Assembly (NCBI GenBank): GCA_020746875.1
Contig: JAGTJL010000008.1
Coordinates: 1,984,001 to 2,048,000 of the forward strand
DNA: 64,000 nt
Origin: Rhexocercosporidium sp. MPI-PUGE-AT-0058
Taxonomy: Eukaryota; Ascomycota; Leotiomycetes; Helotiales
Direction: 5' to 3'
This document shows positions 1-12,681 of the stretch, in pieces. Every line of letters starts with the position of its first letter. The stretch's first letter is position 1. Made by a program: the position numbers and the translations under genes. A model generated the notes under the pieces. It was not told where the DNA came from. It saw only the letters and a list, made by a program, of their open reading frames with translations, and did not search any database.

Positions 1-227
1 GCTTGCCCTGTCTGCGAGATGTTTGTCGGATCGAATCGAATCACAATCCCGCACGGATGGATGAGGCTTGACGTGACTGGACTGGAGGGGACTGGGAAGA
101 CGGCATGCCCAGACTCTGGTGTGAGTGGTGTAATTACGCATTGAGGATCCGTATCCTTACCCACCAACCGTGCATCGTCTTACTGAAGGGGTTAGTCTAG
201 TGGGCGTGAAGGGAGGAAGTGAAGGAT

Positions 228-255
228 GAGACGAGACGAGACGAGACGAGACGAG
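228..255. repeat. (GAGAC)n microsatellite
   Basis: About five and a half direct copies of a GAGAC pentamer. A simple sequence repeat in non-coding DNA; no function inferred. Confidence 0.9.
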
Positions 256-566
256 CTATTTAACCGCGCGGCTTTCGAGAACTGCAGCCGAAGCTGCATG
301 GTGGAAGTGATGGCTATCCCACGTCTGTTGGTGATTTGGGATGCAAGGTCAAGGTCAGGGTCAGGGAAGAAAGGGGACGGACTTTTGATCAGAACATGGA
401 TGTGGTCTGGATAAAGCACACAAGGTTATAGATTGGACGAGTGCTCGTAAGGTCATTCTTTGGACAGGCCAGATGAGTGGAGGGGATGGAGGCTTGCAGC
501 AAGAATCAAAGAAGGTTGCATGGGGGCCGTGCCAAGATTCGGCTGACTGTTGCCGGTGCCCCTATC

Positions 567-591
567 GGTATGGTATGGTATGGTATGGTAT
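567..591. repeat. (GGTAT)n microsatellite
   Basis: About five direct copies of GGTAT. A simple sequence repeat in the gene-poor left end. Confidence 0.9.
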
Positions 592-3500
592 CGTTCGGTC
601 TGGCTCTGCTTGCAAATGCGGAGGAGGATGTGAATGTGAACATGGCTGTGGGTAACACTAGATGGCTATGGATGTGCTCTCGTAGCTCTGTTCTGCGTCT
701 TCTGCGTCTTCTGCGCTTGTGTTGAGAATTCTCGGCAACGATTAGTTCGATCTCGGACTTGGATTGATGAACACAAGTCAGGGATTCTGTTGTCTTCTAT
801 TCTTCTCTTGAATCATGCCCACACCTGCAAAATATACTTCTCGCTTAGAGATGAAAAAAGCGATGTGGATCTTGAGTTCAAAGTCTAAAACCATAAGGCT
901 GGAAGACGGGAGCTTAGAAATGACCGAAGCTCGGTTAGCTGGCTATCTATCTGTCGCCACCACCTGCTGCTGCTATTATTGTAGAACTATGCCAACTCCA
1001 GTCAAGTTCTCTTTCAAATTGCTCTGAAACAACCGATTGTCGACATTATGGGGCTGTCTGTGCGTCTAATTTATTACCAGACAGTCCCGGCACAACGGTA
1101 CAGATGGACGGGCGTCGGAGGACGGAGTGTCCTTAAAGCCGGTTGCGCCGATATCAACGCCAAATGGAAAGACAACATGAGTCATTTCCAAGCAAGGTTC
1201 ATTCAATGGCATGAAATACAGAACAACTGACTTAAGATGAACGGTTCTTAGTGCATAAGTATTTTCAAAGATAACAATATCGATGAAATTGTTCCTTCTC
1301 CATGACGTGCTGATTTGATCTGCTGGATAAAGACATGACGAGAAGGCAGCGCGGGGTGTTCGATTGTCCGAGAACATCTCCTACGTCCGTAAACTCTCGT
1401 CCCACTCACTACTCCGTATGTCCGTTTGTTCCTTCGTTCATTCCAAGCTTCCACGCGTTCGCTGGGCAGATCCAATTGGAAGCCAAAACGCTTGGTGCGT
1501 GCAAGGGTTACTCGCTGCTTGTGTATGTATTTCGTCCTCACTAGTCCGTTCCCAGCAAAGTAATTTGAACTATAGGTATGTCTGTTTATGGACTTAATTT
1601 GTCCGTCGTATTTACATTCACAACCTCCCCCATTCACTGCTCTTACGTGGATTGTGGATTTGCCATATCGTCGCATCCGGTCATCTTTCATCCTCCCAGC
1701 TAGCTTCAAGCCTGCAATCAGACTACTGTAATTTGATTGCTGGCTTGGCTTCACGGAGAGGTTTCTGTTTTGGGCCCGGGATTTGATTTTAAGTTTACTG
1801 GGGTACAAGTTTGCTCAGTGCTCATCCAACCTGCACATATCCAATTATGAAATCACTTTGCTATTTCGTGGAGCTGACCAAAAGATCCGCCTTTGCGATA
1901 GACTGATGCTTACTGTTATACCCGAGCAAACAAATCGGATCTGAAAGATCGCGTGGCGAACATTTTCATCCTCACCAAGCTATTGGTGTACCTGGATGAT
2001 GACAAAAGGACCCGCCCCCTCCCTGCACTGTATATTGTCTCCCCACGATCCCAAGGTTGGGGGCCATGTCCCCGGTCTGTGCAGAAGGTTCCAACGGGTC
2101 TGGGACGCTGGGTTGGGTTTGGTAGACTGTGGATGGACTGTGCATCTGACTTCGCCTCGTAATTGCTTCCTATCATCGTCACTTCCAGGTTGTTTCGCTG
2201 CAAAGGCAGTGCCGACAGCTTTCGAAAACGGCAGATACCTCGTTTCAGCTCTTACCAACTCTTCTTCCCCGTGCAGCCTTCAGGTATGTCTCTTCTATGT
2301 GATTTCCCACATCTCAATTTATTACTATCATCTGGAAACAATATGCCTCGTCAGACTTCCTTTGGGTTTTGGACCACTTAGTGTTCTCTTGGTCCTCCCT
2401 AGTAGGGATTCAGCTCCTGCCAATCAATTCTCACAGCACAGCACCGAGCACAGCCCTAACGTGGTAATCAAAGTCGCAAGGTGAGGCTGAGCCATCGATA
2501 AACAGGCAAGAGAGACCGTATCTTTCCATTTAAGGAAGGAAAGCAGAATGAAACTGGTTTGGAAACGACACAAGTGAGGGGACACGCAAACCTCGTGTGC
2601 ATACGTATACACGCAATTCTTTCAACAGCACATCGTTAACCAAACACTGCACCTTCCTCGAAGAAGCAGAAATCCTTTCAAAATCATAGTCACGGATCAT
2701 TCCGGTTTCCCCGGCCAGAGGTCGTGGCGCTATCTAGGACGTCGCCAACAAAATTTGCCATTGGACCATACACACGACAAACTTCGGCCAATCAGAAATT
2801 TTCGCTTTTCTGCCGGCTTTTCTCCACCATCGAGGCAAACTAACATCAAGCCCTACGACCGAGCCGTTCCGCGGGGCACAGTCTCGGTCTCTCTGTTTGT
2901 TGGTGGCACATTGTATGGCGCTTGGAGCGCTCTTCTAAATGGACCCGCCAAGTTGGAGGGTTAGCAAACAGTATTGCAGTGCATTGGCGCGTTTCTCTGT
3001 GTCTCTGGATGGGCGTCTGACTCGCATTTTCTCTTTTGCCTTTTTTGTTCTCTTGTAGTGGCGATTTTTGTATTTCTCAAGTGAAATTCACCATTCAGCT
3101 ATGCTTAGGCTCCATCGGGGTACACGCCGCCCGTTAGTCTTGCTACGTCAGTTTAGAAATTTGTATTATGTGGAGCTAGTATGTGTCTTGAACACTCTTC
3201 TTCTATTTGCCATTCCGAGCATCGAGGAGACTTACGTTTTACCGGCTTAAGAAGTCCATTCCCGATTGCGAATTGGGCGAGACATTAGGGTGGGGGTGTG
3301 TTCCTGGCCTCTGGTCGCTATAGTTCAGCACCAAGCGAGCTATCTCGGCCCTATCAAAACATACCTACACATGCCTAAACATCTGTTCAACCCTTCCTCA
3401 TACACGCTTCCGTTGTCTCCCTACATATGTATCCTATTATTCCAATTTTCTTGTGCCTAGTACCAATAAGCAACCCGTCTTTACGCCCAAAATCTGCGAC

Positions 3501-4336
3501 TCAAACCATAAGGCAGAGCCGTCCGCCGTGATGAGGCTGTCACGGTACCCAAAGTAGCTGCAGTGCAGCCTCACATGAAATTTGTGGCTTGCAACATCCC
3601 TGATAATTGGCCAGATGTTACAACGTGCATAGGGCAACAGAGATGTTGCCTGAAGGGCGATATGTCAATTGTTATTGCCTTATTCTGTTCCGAGGAAGGT
3701 ATTAATTTGGAGGATCTTCTCAAAAAATCACCACTTTCGCGAAACACATCGATGTCTGGGGAGATCCAGACTCCTACGAACCATCAACTACTCCGACGAC
3801 TGACCTATTCCACAAATTCTATTCACATTGAAACCATCACGACGATTTTCACCCCCTCGTTTGGAATTTACTCGTCCTTTTACCTGTATTTCTTGGGCCG
3901 GCCACGAACTCCACATTTCCTCTTGTTCCTACTGGAATTTCTTGGCGACAACTAGCTATCATCTGGTACATTCGTCCTGGATCTCTTCTATACTATCCAG
4001 TCTTTAGGAATTTCTAGATCCTTCAGCCCTCTCCAAGAGAGTTTGAACCCGGTCTTCGACATTTGGTCCTGCTCTTTCCAGGGGAGCTGAGGCTAACCTG
4101 CACGACACTTAATCGACTTGGAATTTTCAACCTCCACCCTTGTCCCTGTCAGGATTCCACGCATCATATACACCTCGCTATTTTTCGAGTCTTGGACAAC
4201 ATTACTAAGCACTACACAGAAGCGGTCGAGATCGACTCAGACAACCAAACTCCAACAGGAATACTGGAAATTTACATACCACATCCGTTCCATTGCCCGT
4301 CTTGGACAAGGAAATCAAACCCAGCTTCACGTCAGG

Positions 4337-5961
4337 ATGGCCAATTTCGATCCAAATGCCAACTTCGCTCCTCCTTTTGCCTCCACGTTTCCCACACCGA
4401 ACAAAGCCTGCTGTCCGTTTTGCAGCCAACCAATCCGGTACGTCTAATAATCTCAATTTCACTAGTATTCCCTCCCTGACTCTTGGGTATCGCTAACACC
4501 CGAACCTAACCAGTGATCACAGAATAGGGTATAAGACATTGAGCGCGAGCCAGTATCAGGCAGCGAGGTTTCCATAAACCTAACCTATCAACAAACTCTG
4601 TTCCATAAGTCTGCGGATAACTAAAAATTTCGTTGCTCTCTTTCGACTCTATCTCTTATGTCAAATCTCATTAGCCAATTGGACCTCACAGCTAAGTATA
4701 AATGTCTTTTCTTGATTTTTGCTACAGCAGGTACTCTTCGAACTAACCCTAGAGGTCGTCGAATCTATAGAGGTAGGTTCCTCTCACATAGAGAGCGAAA
4801 CGCTAACGACGAGCAGGGCCTCGCTGCCCTACTCCTTGCGACTCATGTCTTATACCCTTTCTCTCATTCGATTATTGTATCGATGCTTAGTCCTATCATA
4901 CGATATACGGGCTTCACGGACAGAGATGGCGAGATAGTTGAGAACGTTGGAGATTATGATGCGATCGGGTTTGGGGGAGGTTTTGGAAACGTTGTGCCAT
5001 TTCAGGCTGCTGATAAAACAACACATGGTTCGAGCCACGGAATTGCCTCTTCGGAGCAGAAGATTAGCGCTAAGGATATAGAGTGGGAGAAGATGGATTT
5101 CTCCAGCCTTTCTCCAAGAAACAGCTGTGCATCTTACGATAACCAGACGGGTCTTTCAAGAAGCATGTCCACATTCTCTTTGCAGATGCCAGCAGACAAC
5201 TTCAACTTTCAGCAATTCGACGGAAGTAACCTCAACAAGAATGTCCCGTTCCTGTTCGAAGATGGCCATGCTGGCTTCGATGTGGTTTTGAATACCTCGA
5301 CAGATTCTGTCGTGTAAGTATCGCTGATTTTGAGCAAGAGTTCAAGGCTGATTAGATTGCACAGGTCACCACCATGGGCCCAGGGATTTCACTCGCCCAG
5401 TATCGAACTCGATACACTTGACTTTCAACAGTAAGGATCAACAGTCTATTCGCATCATACAGGTCTGACGCATTTCTAGCAGCCATACAGATGCTTTGAT
5501 GGCACAGTCTACTCACGAGAACATTAACCCTTCGATAATGCACTTATCTTCGTATTCGACCCACGTTCCTGTTGCTCTCTCAATTCATCTAACACGCTTC
5601 ACAGGAATCACCTGATTTCATCATTAAGCAACAGCAAAGGACCCGATCCGGCGACCAGGGTAACGCCCAGATCAAGGAAAAAGCCTAGAATGCCTTCATC
5701 GTCAGTCCCTTGAAATCGCAACTCTCCTTACAGACTAACCCCCTCAGGACCCAAGGACCACGCTACCACTGCCCAACAGCTGATTGCACACGCTCTTACA
5801 AGCGTCGGTTCGAACTCATCCGGCACCAACACGTCCACACAAATATCCGCGTTCATGAGTGTCGCTTTGTAGGTTGCCACAGGAATGGCGACGGGAAAGG
5901 CTTTGCAAGGAAGGATCATCTGAAGCAGCATTTAAAGCTGGTACATGGTGTTAGTGCATGA
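4337..5961 (+). CDS. C2H2 zinc-finger protein (paralogue A)
   Basis: A probable nuclear DNA-binding protein with two C-terminal C2H2 fingers. The first, near 5764-5850, has C-x4-C, 12 residues, then H-x3-H. The second has C-x4-C, a long loop containing a GKGFARKDHL stretch, then H-x4-H. The chosen ATG at 4337 begins a short first exon ending in a C-x2-C motif and 'IR' just before a GTACGT donor at 4438; the acceptor at 4522 continues the frame. Supported later introns are 5314-5364, 5431-5482, 5552-5604 and 5701-5747, all 47-53 bases and all keeping phase. The exons between about 4568 and 4818 are uncertain. A basic SRKKPR stretch before the fingers could be a nuclear localisation signal. The same layout recurs in the next gene, so the two are tandem paralogues. 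The target is unknown. Confidence 0.75.
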
Positions 5962-7277
5962 AGATCAAGGTAGCTGGCAGAGATGGGATTTTGTTTTGGG
6001 ACCAAACGTATCGGTCTGACAATTGTGCACGTTGAGCTAGACGTTTATGGCGATGTGAAGATGAAATGGTTCTGGGATGTTGGGATTTGGAAGGGGGTGT
6101 TCTGTTGCTTCTGTTCGTGGCTGTTGATGGATATTTTCCTTTGACGTTATTGTCGGAATTTTGGTTTCGTTTCTTGGTCTTTTGGTCTGGGTCAGTTTCA
6201 GTCTAGGGGTTTCATAATCTCTCTTTTGCTTTGGGGGTCTAGGGGATCAAAATGAAGCCCAGGTGCTGAACTTGATCATGTCATATTTACTGGCTATATT
6301 AGCCATATACGTTACCCACAACCACGGGTCAAATCATAGACAATTTGATCACCCTACTCCACGTGGGGGTGATCGTCTCAAGGATTTTCACTACGACTAC
6401 TTCCTTAAAGTATGATACAGCGAGATCGTAAATTCGACATTTTCATAAACCAAGACCGCCTCCAGGAGTGATCAGCGACCTATGTTAGTGTGCGAAGCCT
6501 AGGTAGGTATGTTTTGATGTCTTGCTTGGGCTCTGCTCCTGAAGCGAGCACCTGGGATTTGGGCGAAAGTCCATCGTTCAGGCAGCTCGAGTAGTACCTT
6601 CATCCTCTTTGAAGCGTTGTCTCATTTCATTGGCTATTATTCAAACGCTGCAGAGTTCCCTTTTCGTTGTTTGACTTCGAAGACGACATAGCCCGCTTCT
6701 TCGGTCAGCATATCAGGAAGGGGGACTGCCTAGTCGCTTCGGCATGGCTTGGTGCGACGAAAATGCATCCTGTCAGTTCAGTAGACCGGATTTTTTTTTT
6801 TTTTTGGAACGCAGCTCCATTTTCGAACATCTGCCTTCTTGCCCTCTGGCTAGTTGCAATTTCTGCCCAATGAATTGTCCACAGACAAGTGAACGAGAGG
6901 TTGGAGCCCTCTCGCTTAACGAAAAAAATCTGTTGGGGAGCCCGAGTGGTCTACTTGGTGCATTCTGCTTGGAACGATTGAGGCAAAAGGCTTAGAGGGC
7001 TCAGAGGGTGGGGATGGGTCAGGTGAGCTGGAAGTTCGAGAGCAGGCCTTCTCAAAGATGATTTAACCTCTGGTTCCTAGTTTCTCTCCCCAACGCTTTA
7101 GCAATTTCGGTACGCCTTTAGCCTTGCGGTGCACTCAGTTCGAGAACAACGTTCCTAAACACGCCCTAGTAAAGAAACGAATTCTCTTCTGGAAACGAGA
7201 CGCTTCTGCTGCTATCGCGTCGCTGCTTGAAGCTTGATCATACGATTCTTTCTCTCTTTTCATCTCAAAGTCGTACG
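5962..7277. other. Intergenic, between zinc-finger paralogues
   Basis: No gene recognised. It contains a run of about 15-16 T near 6791. It presumably includes the 3' UTR of paralogue A and the promoter of paralogue B. Confidence 0.5.
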
Positions 7278-8849
7278 ATGGTGGAGACGAACGATGGACA
7301 TGTAGACCAGACAGCTTGCTATGAGCAGGTCGCGAGTCAATACTGTCTGGTCTGTCGTACTGTTATTCGGTATGTCTAATATTTTTTCTCTCTCCCTTTA
7401 CTGTTCAGATGCCCTTACGGGTTGTTACTAACCGCCGATATATCAATTGATCTCAGGATAGGGTTTACAGGATACTGGGGCTCTGAGCAAGAGTATGTGA
7501 TGGCTGAGTTCAAGCAAGAATACTCACTATTCAATGCAAAGGGTGTAAGCTTTTCCACTTGGTTTGGGCGATTCCATCGTGATGTATTCTTATATATATC
7601 ATCATCTTGAAACACAATATTCCGACTGTTCCTCAGGGAAATTACTTCTGTTTCCATGCTACATGAACGGTTTTGTCGCTAATATTTGATTTTCTTCACC
7701 CGGTTTAACCCCCTCCCCGCTCTCAACCATTTAGTCAATTTCAACTCGGCTGTTCTTACAACTAGTACTCACAACGGCAAGCTCCTATCCAATTCCGAAG
7801 AACAGAGCTACGTAGATCAGGCCGCAAGGACCCAGTTACACACACTTCTCGGAATCCCATATCTTGTAACGCTTTACCTCTCGTGTCAAGGAGCTCGGCT
7901 TTCTAGACCACTTACACCTATTAGCGCACCAGAAGAAACATATCCATGGGGCAATATTATTGGGGAGAGACGACAAATAAAGAAGTCTTCTGGTGCTACG
8001 ATACCAGTTCCTAGCCTCAGTGCTACGAATGTTGAACAAGATGATTACTCAGATTGGTTGGTAGACTTAGCAGGGGGCGAAGGGGCGATAGGAGGAAGAC
8101 TCAAAAATGACACCTAGTTTCCTACGGTCTTCAGCGAAGATGTTCCTGCGATGGACTAGCAGCTCGTCAGTAAACGAGATTTTGTCTATAACTCATTCTT
8201 ACCTCGCCAAATGATAGGCATCAATCCGATCAACTTCACCATAGGATCCGAGAATCACCAGAACCAGATCAAGAGCTAATGTACGCATCTTATGCAAAGC
8301 TACCCGTAAGAGATACTGAAAATAGGTGATTAAGACGCAGTGGCAAGGATTGGCTCTCTACGCTCGGAAGTCGAAAGCATGAGCGCATTATCTCCATCGT
8401 CGAAGATTCAAGTCGCCCATCCAATTACATGAGCCTCTCCAATTTACTACCAGAGTCGGCTGAGAGTATCGAGACGGAGTTCCAATTTGCAACTTTGGAT
8501 GGCATGTATGCCTCGTCTACACTCGGTGGGATCGTTGAAGTTCTGCCGAAAGGCAATACACATGGAATCGCAATCCTAGGATCTGTACCTCGTGCGTAAG
8601 CACACTTATTACAGATCAATACTGTCCCAAGTTCCTAAAGGATATAGATTACGCCCCTTTGTCTACAATATCACAGGTTGCTCTCACACATACAAACGCA
8701 TCCACGAACTTCGCCGCCACAAGCGAACACACTTGGGTGTGAAGCCTCATCTTTGCCACTTCCCTCACTGCAACGAGTCCGTACGGAATGGATTTGTGAG
8801 AAAAGGCCATCTCAGGCAGCGTTTGAGACGAGTGCATCCCTTGAGTTGA
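7278..8849 (+). CDS. Degenerate C2H2 zinc-finger protein (paralogue B)
   Basis: A tandem paralogue of the gene at 4337. The first exon (ATG at 7278) again ends with a C-x2-C motif and 'IR' before a GTATGTCTAA donor, and the second exon again opens with 'IG' plus an aromatic residue. The C-terminal finger region (about 8640-8849) aligns with paralogue A, but each finger has lost a zinc ligand. In finger 1 the first Cys is Tyr (TAC at 8664-8666); in finger 2 the first His is Arg (CGT at 8820-8822). The middle exons, including an open stretch at 7686-8117, cannot be joined with certainty. It is either a diverged protein that no longer folds as classical fingers or a decaying duplicate. The frame stays open through the finger region, so I list it as coding rather than as a pseudogene, with limited confidence. 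Confidence 0.5.
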
Positions 8850-9351
8850 GGTCTAGCTTGACATCTAATGAGTGCTACGTGACCTTGGTCTTCATTTGAA
8901 CGGTGTCTAAGGTGCTTGGGATGAATTTATATCCGGGGAGCTTCTGTCTTTCAATCTGTCACTTTATTTCATAGTCAAGTGCGTTGGGGTCTAGTCAATA
9001 TTACCTTTCTTGAATGTCATGACCATAGATAGATATGAGGGTGGGGTTGGTTGCAGCAACTCCGTGCTTACCCTTTGGTTCTCGCTTAAGGTATGCGGAC
9101 GGTGTTCAAACTTCGGACAGTCAGAATCCGAAAGTTAACGAGATCATTGATGACTTCTTATTTTGAAAGGATACGGAAGCCTAATGTTGTGTTGTCACGG
9201 ATTTTGAAGCCTCAGTAGGCATCCAAAGTGGATGATAAGCCCATCTTTGAGAGTCTGAAAAGAGGCTCGGCCACCTCACGTAATTTTGGAAATTATGTTA
9301 CATTATTAATGATTGCTATTTCATCTACTCTGCGTCCAATTTCCTCAAAAG
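8850..9351. other. Intergenic, convergent 3' ends
   Basis: No gene seen. It lies between the 3' ends of the plus-strand zinc-finger gene and the minus-strand GH28 gene, so 3' UTRs and termination signals are expected. Confidence 0.5.
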
Positions 9352-10954
9352 TTACTTTGTAGCCAAAGTTGAATTCGCTGGCAAGCAAGCGACGCCGATA
9401 CCACCAGAAATGCCTTCGCAAATTATGACTGGCGGGCTACCCTTGGGACTTGTGAGCTCGATACCATCGAGAGTGATATTGCTGCAGACGGCATTAGGCG
9501 AGCAGACAAGTTTGGCCACCTTTCGCCCGTTCTTTCCTGAGCTACTTCCAGTAAAGTTCTGAAAGCGGATGTCCATCATGTCTACTCGAGAGGGGTACTT
9601 GGCGCAAGTTGACTAGGACATGACTGCGTCAGCCGAGAGACTTTGACGAGGAAAAAGAATGGGAGGCGATACTAACAGCGTTGACGTTGAAGTAGCAGGC
9701 ATCTAGAACGATTGGCCAGTCTACGTTGTAGTTGTAGAAGTTCTTAAACGTGACGTTTTGGATATAACCGTAGCCTACGTTTGGACCTGCCCAACCCTTC
9801 AGCCGAGCCCCGTTCTGTTGGTTAATGTCAGCCTGGTTCGAAAATACATAATTCTTAGCATGGATGCTTACCTCTGCATTTAACATTGTAACATTCTCGA
9901 TGTGGGCGTTGTAGATGTAATCCTTCACCCCAGCATACTGGCCGATAGACCCCATACTCACCCCGTGAGTGCCGTTACAGTACAGATTTTCGACGAGAAT
10001 GTTTGAAGTGTTGGGCTTGGGGCTGAAGCAATCATCGCCGATGTTTACCCAGGAATCGCGGACTGTGAGCCCATCGACGTTGTACGAGTCCCATCCGTCT
10101 GTGTTCTTTGGAAGGTTCTACGATCGTCAGTCTCTCTTCGGCTCCGTAACCAAGCTAGTGTTGCCTACCTTGTTTGTCGAGAGGTTCTCAATAACAACTT
10201 TGTCATACACCACATTCTTCGAGGTGACCACAAAGTTTGTCCAGCAGGGAGAGCCTTGGAATCTTATGCCTTCAATGAGGAGGTTCGTGGCATTTTCGGC
10301 ATAGAAGAGAATTGGGCGATAGTAAGTGTTGTTGGGGTCCTTGAGCTACGTCAGCTGGATCCTTCCCAAGCGAACGTTCAAGCTTACCAGAATTTCTAGC
10401 CCTGCAAACCCATCATACCATGCTTGCCCATTTCCATCAAGGGTTCCAGAACCGAAGATCTTGATGTCCTTCCCACCCCATTTCCAGAAGGAGATTGACT
10501 TCTGGAATGGATGGTAGAAGTAGTTGTTTTGCCAGTAGGTGATGTTGTTGGTGAACTGCTAAAGTGTTAGCCAGAGGTGTCTGGCTACATACAATTTGAG
10601 ACTTACCAAGATCTTGCCCTCAAGATTTACTTGAATATCGTTGAGAAATGTCAGGTCTAACTTCTTGCCAATGACGTAAGTCTTGCCCTTTGGAAGTATC
10701 AAGGTTCCTCCATTATTTGCTTTTTTCAATCCCTCCAAGAACCTATCCGAAATATCATCCGTATCGCTCTTTGAAGGCCTGATGTGGACTTTCCGGCGGT
10801 GGTCTCTGGGAGGTTTTTGATACGGATATTGTTTTCTGAAGTCTTCGATGGACTTTGGACCACTGTGTTCATTTCCCAGGTCGGCGGAAGCGATCGAGGA
10901 TGTCAGGGCGATGGCAAGAGCCAGGACTCGACCGATTGAAAGATTGAGGAGCAT
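9352..10954 (-). CDS. Secreted GH28 polygalacturonase, exo-type
   Basis: A pectinase of glycoside hydrolase family 28, hydrolysing alpha-1,4-linked galacturonic acid in plant cell walls outside the cell. The N-terminus has a hydrophobic signal peptide (LALAIALTSSIASA) followed by a polar region. The family motifs occur in order: NTDG (catalytic Asp), GDDC (two catalytic Asp), a CNGTHG segment with the His, and RLKGW as the substrate-binding RLK. Many Asn-x-Ser/Thr sequons fit a secreted glycoprotein. About six exons separated by roughly 50-base introns give an estimated 450 residues, the normal family size. CNGTHG, rather than the usual endo-enzyme context of the His, together with the parallel beta-helix repeats (ENVTML, QNVTFKN, RFQNFTG), suggests an exo-polygalacturonase or xylogalacturonan hydrolase. 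The subtype is inference. It stands alone, with no other pectin gene beside it. Confidence 0.9.
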
Positions 10955-12681
10955 CTTGGTGGTTCAATCTCAGCTGAGAGAGTGAACAAGTAACGAGGCT
11001 GTACTGGATGCTTTTTTTGAGAGAGAGAAATACATGCGAGGCTATAACCAAGTGCCAAGGCTGAAGATGAGCGTTGGAGCGGATGAAGGAGTACAAATAT
11101 CCACCAATGGGTGAGATTGGATCCTTCACCGTCCGGCGTGGGGAAGTGGAGTGTGGAGATGACCTCAAGGGGAGAAATGGAAAGCTCTAGGTTCCTCGCA
11201 GGCTGTGAAAGTCAATTTGATGTGAAGATTGCTGGGACAAGGTCCGATTGGAGTTAGGGCCAGGCAATCAACGCAGGGCAACCCTGACGCTCACATGCCG
11301 CCCATCACTCCAACTCATCCCGTATTCAGTTATCAGCCTAGTGCCTGCCAACCATAAATCTCGCTGGTATTTCATCCGGCGCAATCAAGAATTAAATAAA
11401 CAGACACAAGTCTGCAGAAGCCAAGGCTGCCTACCTCAGCCCACAACAAGCTTCGCCAATGACGACAAGACAGCCCACAAATCTTGTCAAATCTTGTCTG
11501 CGGACGGGAGCCTCTGATTGAAGGAATATTTTGCCAACCCCGGGGAGGCGTCGATGCTAATGACTTGGAAAGGGGGAAAGAATCTCCGATGAGGTTGGGG
11601 GTTGGGTTTGGGAGACATGTTGCGGGGTACTGCAGCTCTCGGGTAATCGAGGACCTAATTTATAACCTTAACCTACCTTACGAACTTATTGGGCTGGGCT
11701 TGGACCAATTCGGGCTTGTTTGTTTCGTATTTATTTCTCTTCGTCACTCGATGACTGAGAAGAGCTTGAAGCTGGTGGTACTTTCAAGCAAAGATCCTGC
11801 CAACTACCTATTAGGCGGAGAAAGTCGTCTAGGATTGATTGGACTACTGGGACGGCGAGGTTCAACCCTGAGACCAGCGAATGCAGCAAGTGTGCGAAAC
11901 AAATTTTCTGGTCAAGTCTAGATAGATGTGTGTTTTGGTATTACTAGCAGCAACTGTTGGAAGGCTCCGCATAAAACCACGAAGATATTTTGCGCGCTTC
12001 TAATTTGATTCTAGTTTTAGGCGTAATCACGTCTTGGCGCTGTTTAGGACGCATTGAAATGACCAAATAGTCAATACCAAATCTAGGGACACAAGGTTTG
12101 CGCGAAATCCGGGAGTTCTAGGCCATTTCTGGGCGAAGGTGTTCTGATCCAACAGAGAAAGCAGAGTAAGGAAGCTATACTTGGAGTTCCTCCATACCCT
12201 CTAGCAAATCGATGAAAATTCATTGATAGGTTCATGAGCCCAGGGAGAAAAAATTTCTTGGCCCTATCCGTCGCTTTGAGGTGGGCTGTTGAACACTGTT
12301 ATCCACTCTTGGCAAGTTGCTGGGAAGACACCACTCACAGAATTTATATCGATCGATCGATCGCGAAAAGTTGTGAGCAGACTCGCTCTCCTCGTATATA
12401 GTCGCTTACATAGTTCGTTTATAATTCAAGTGGAGTTGGCTGTACTTAGGTATCTGGCACGTGTTCTGCTGTCACAAGACCACAACTTGCTAGTGGCTTG
12501 GTGGCTCAGCCGATGAGTCCCTTCCTCAAATACCACAAAATTTTCGAGTCTTTCTAGACCCAAGTTACGTTGTATCGATCCGAAATACCTTTCTCGAACA
12601 ACCACACCCCTCGGTTTGTGAGACCTGTCAACCTGGAATTTCTTTTGTCTCGTTTTGCACGAGGCTTAGCCTTCATGCTGG
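10955..12681. other. Intergenic, divergent promoter region
   Basis: No convincing gene. It separates the minus-strand GH28 gene from the plus-strand trehalase-kinase locus and so probably contains both promoters. An open frame at 11484-11921 has no recognisable motif and no intron context. A short (ATCG)n run lies at 12348-12363. Confidence 0.5.
12348..12363. repeat. (ATCG)n short tandem repeat
   Basis: Four direct copies of ATCG, about 320 bases upstream of the trehalase-like start codon. Confidence 0.8.

Larger units (their letters stand above)
1..4336. other. Gene-poor 5' region
   Basis: No convincing gene was found in this 4.3 kb. Open frames are short, lack recognisable motifs and overlap on both strands. 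The longest, on the minus strand at 1248-1808 (186 codons), has biased, basic, low-information composition and no domain I recognise. The stretch contains short tandem repeats near its left end, described separately. It may hold the promoter of the zinc-finger gene at 4337, untranslated exons of a gene to the left, or non-coding transcripts. None of these can be shown from sequence alone. Confidence 0.5.

Noticed and set aside
1248..1808. Minus-strand open frame of 186 codons
   Set aside because: Composition looks random (many Arg, Ser and Asn residues, no motif) and no intron or family context; overlapping plus-strand frames are equally long.
4658..5317. Single long exon of 219 codons as a separate gene start
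   Set aside because: Its first 50 or so codons run through apparent introns of the zinc-finger gene; the rest is an internal exon of that gene.
11484..11921. Plus-strand open frame of 145 codons
   Set aside because: No ATG context of note, no motif, and it lies in a divergent promoter region.
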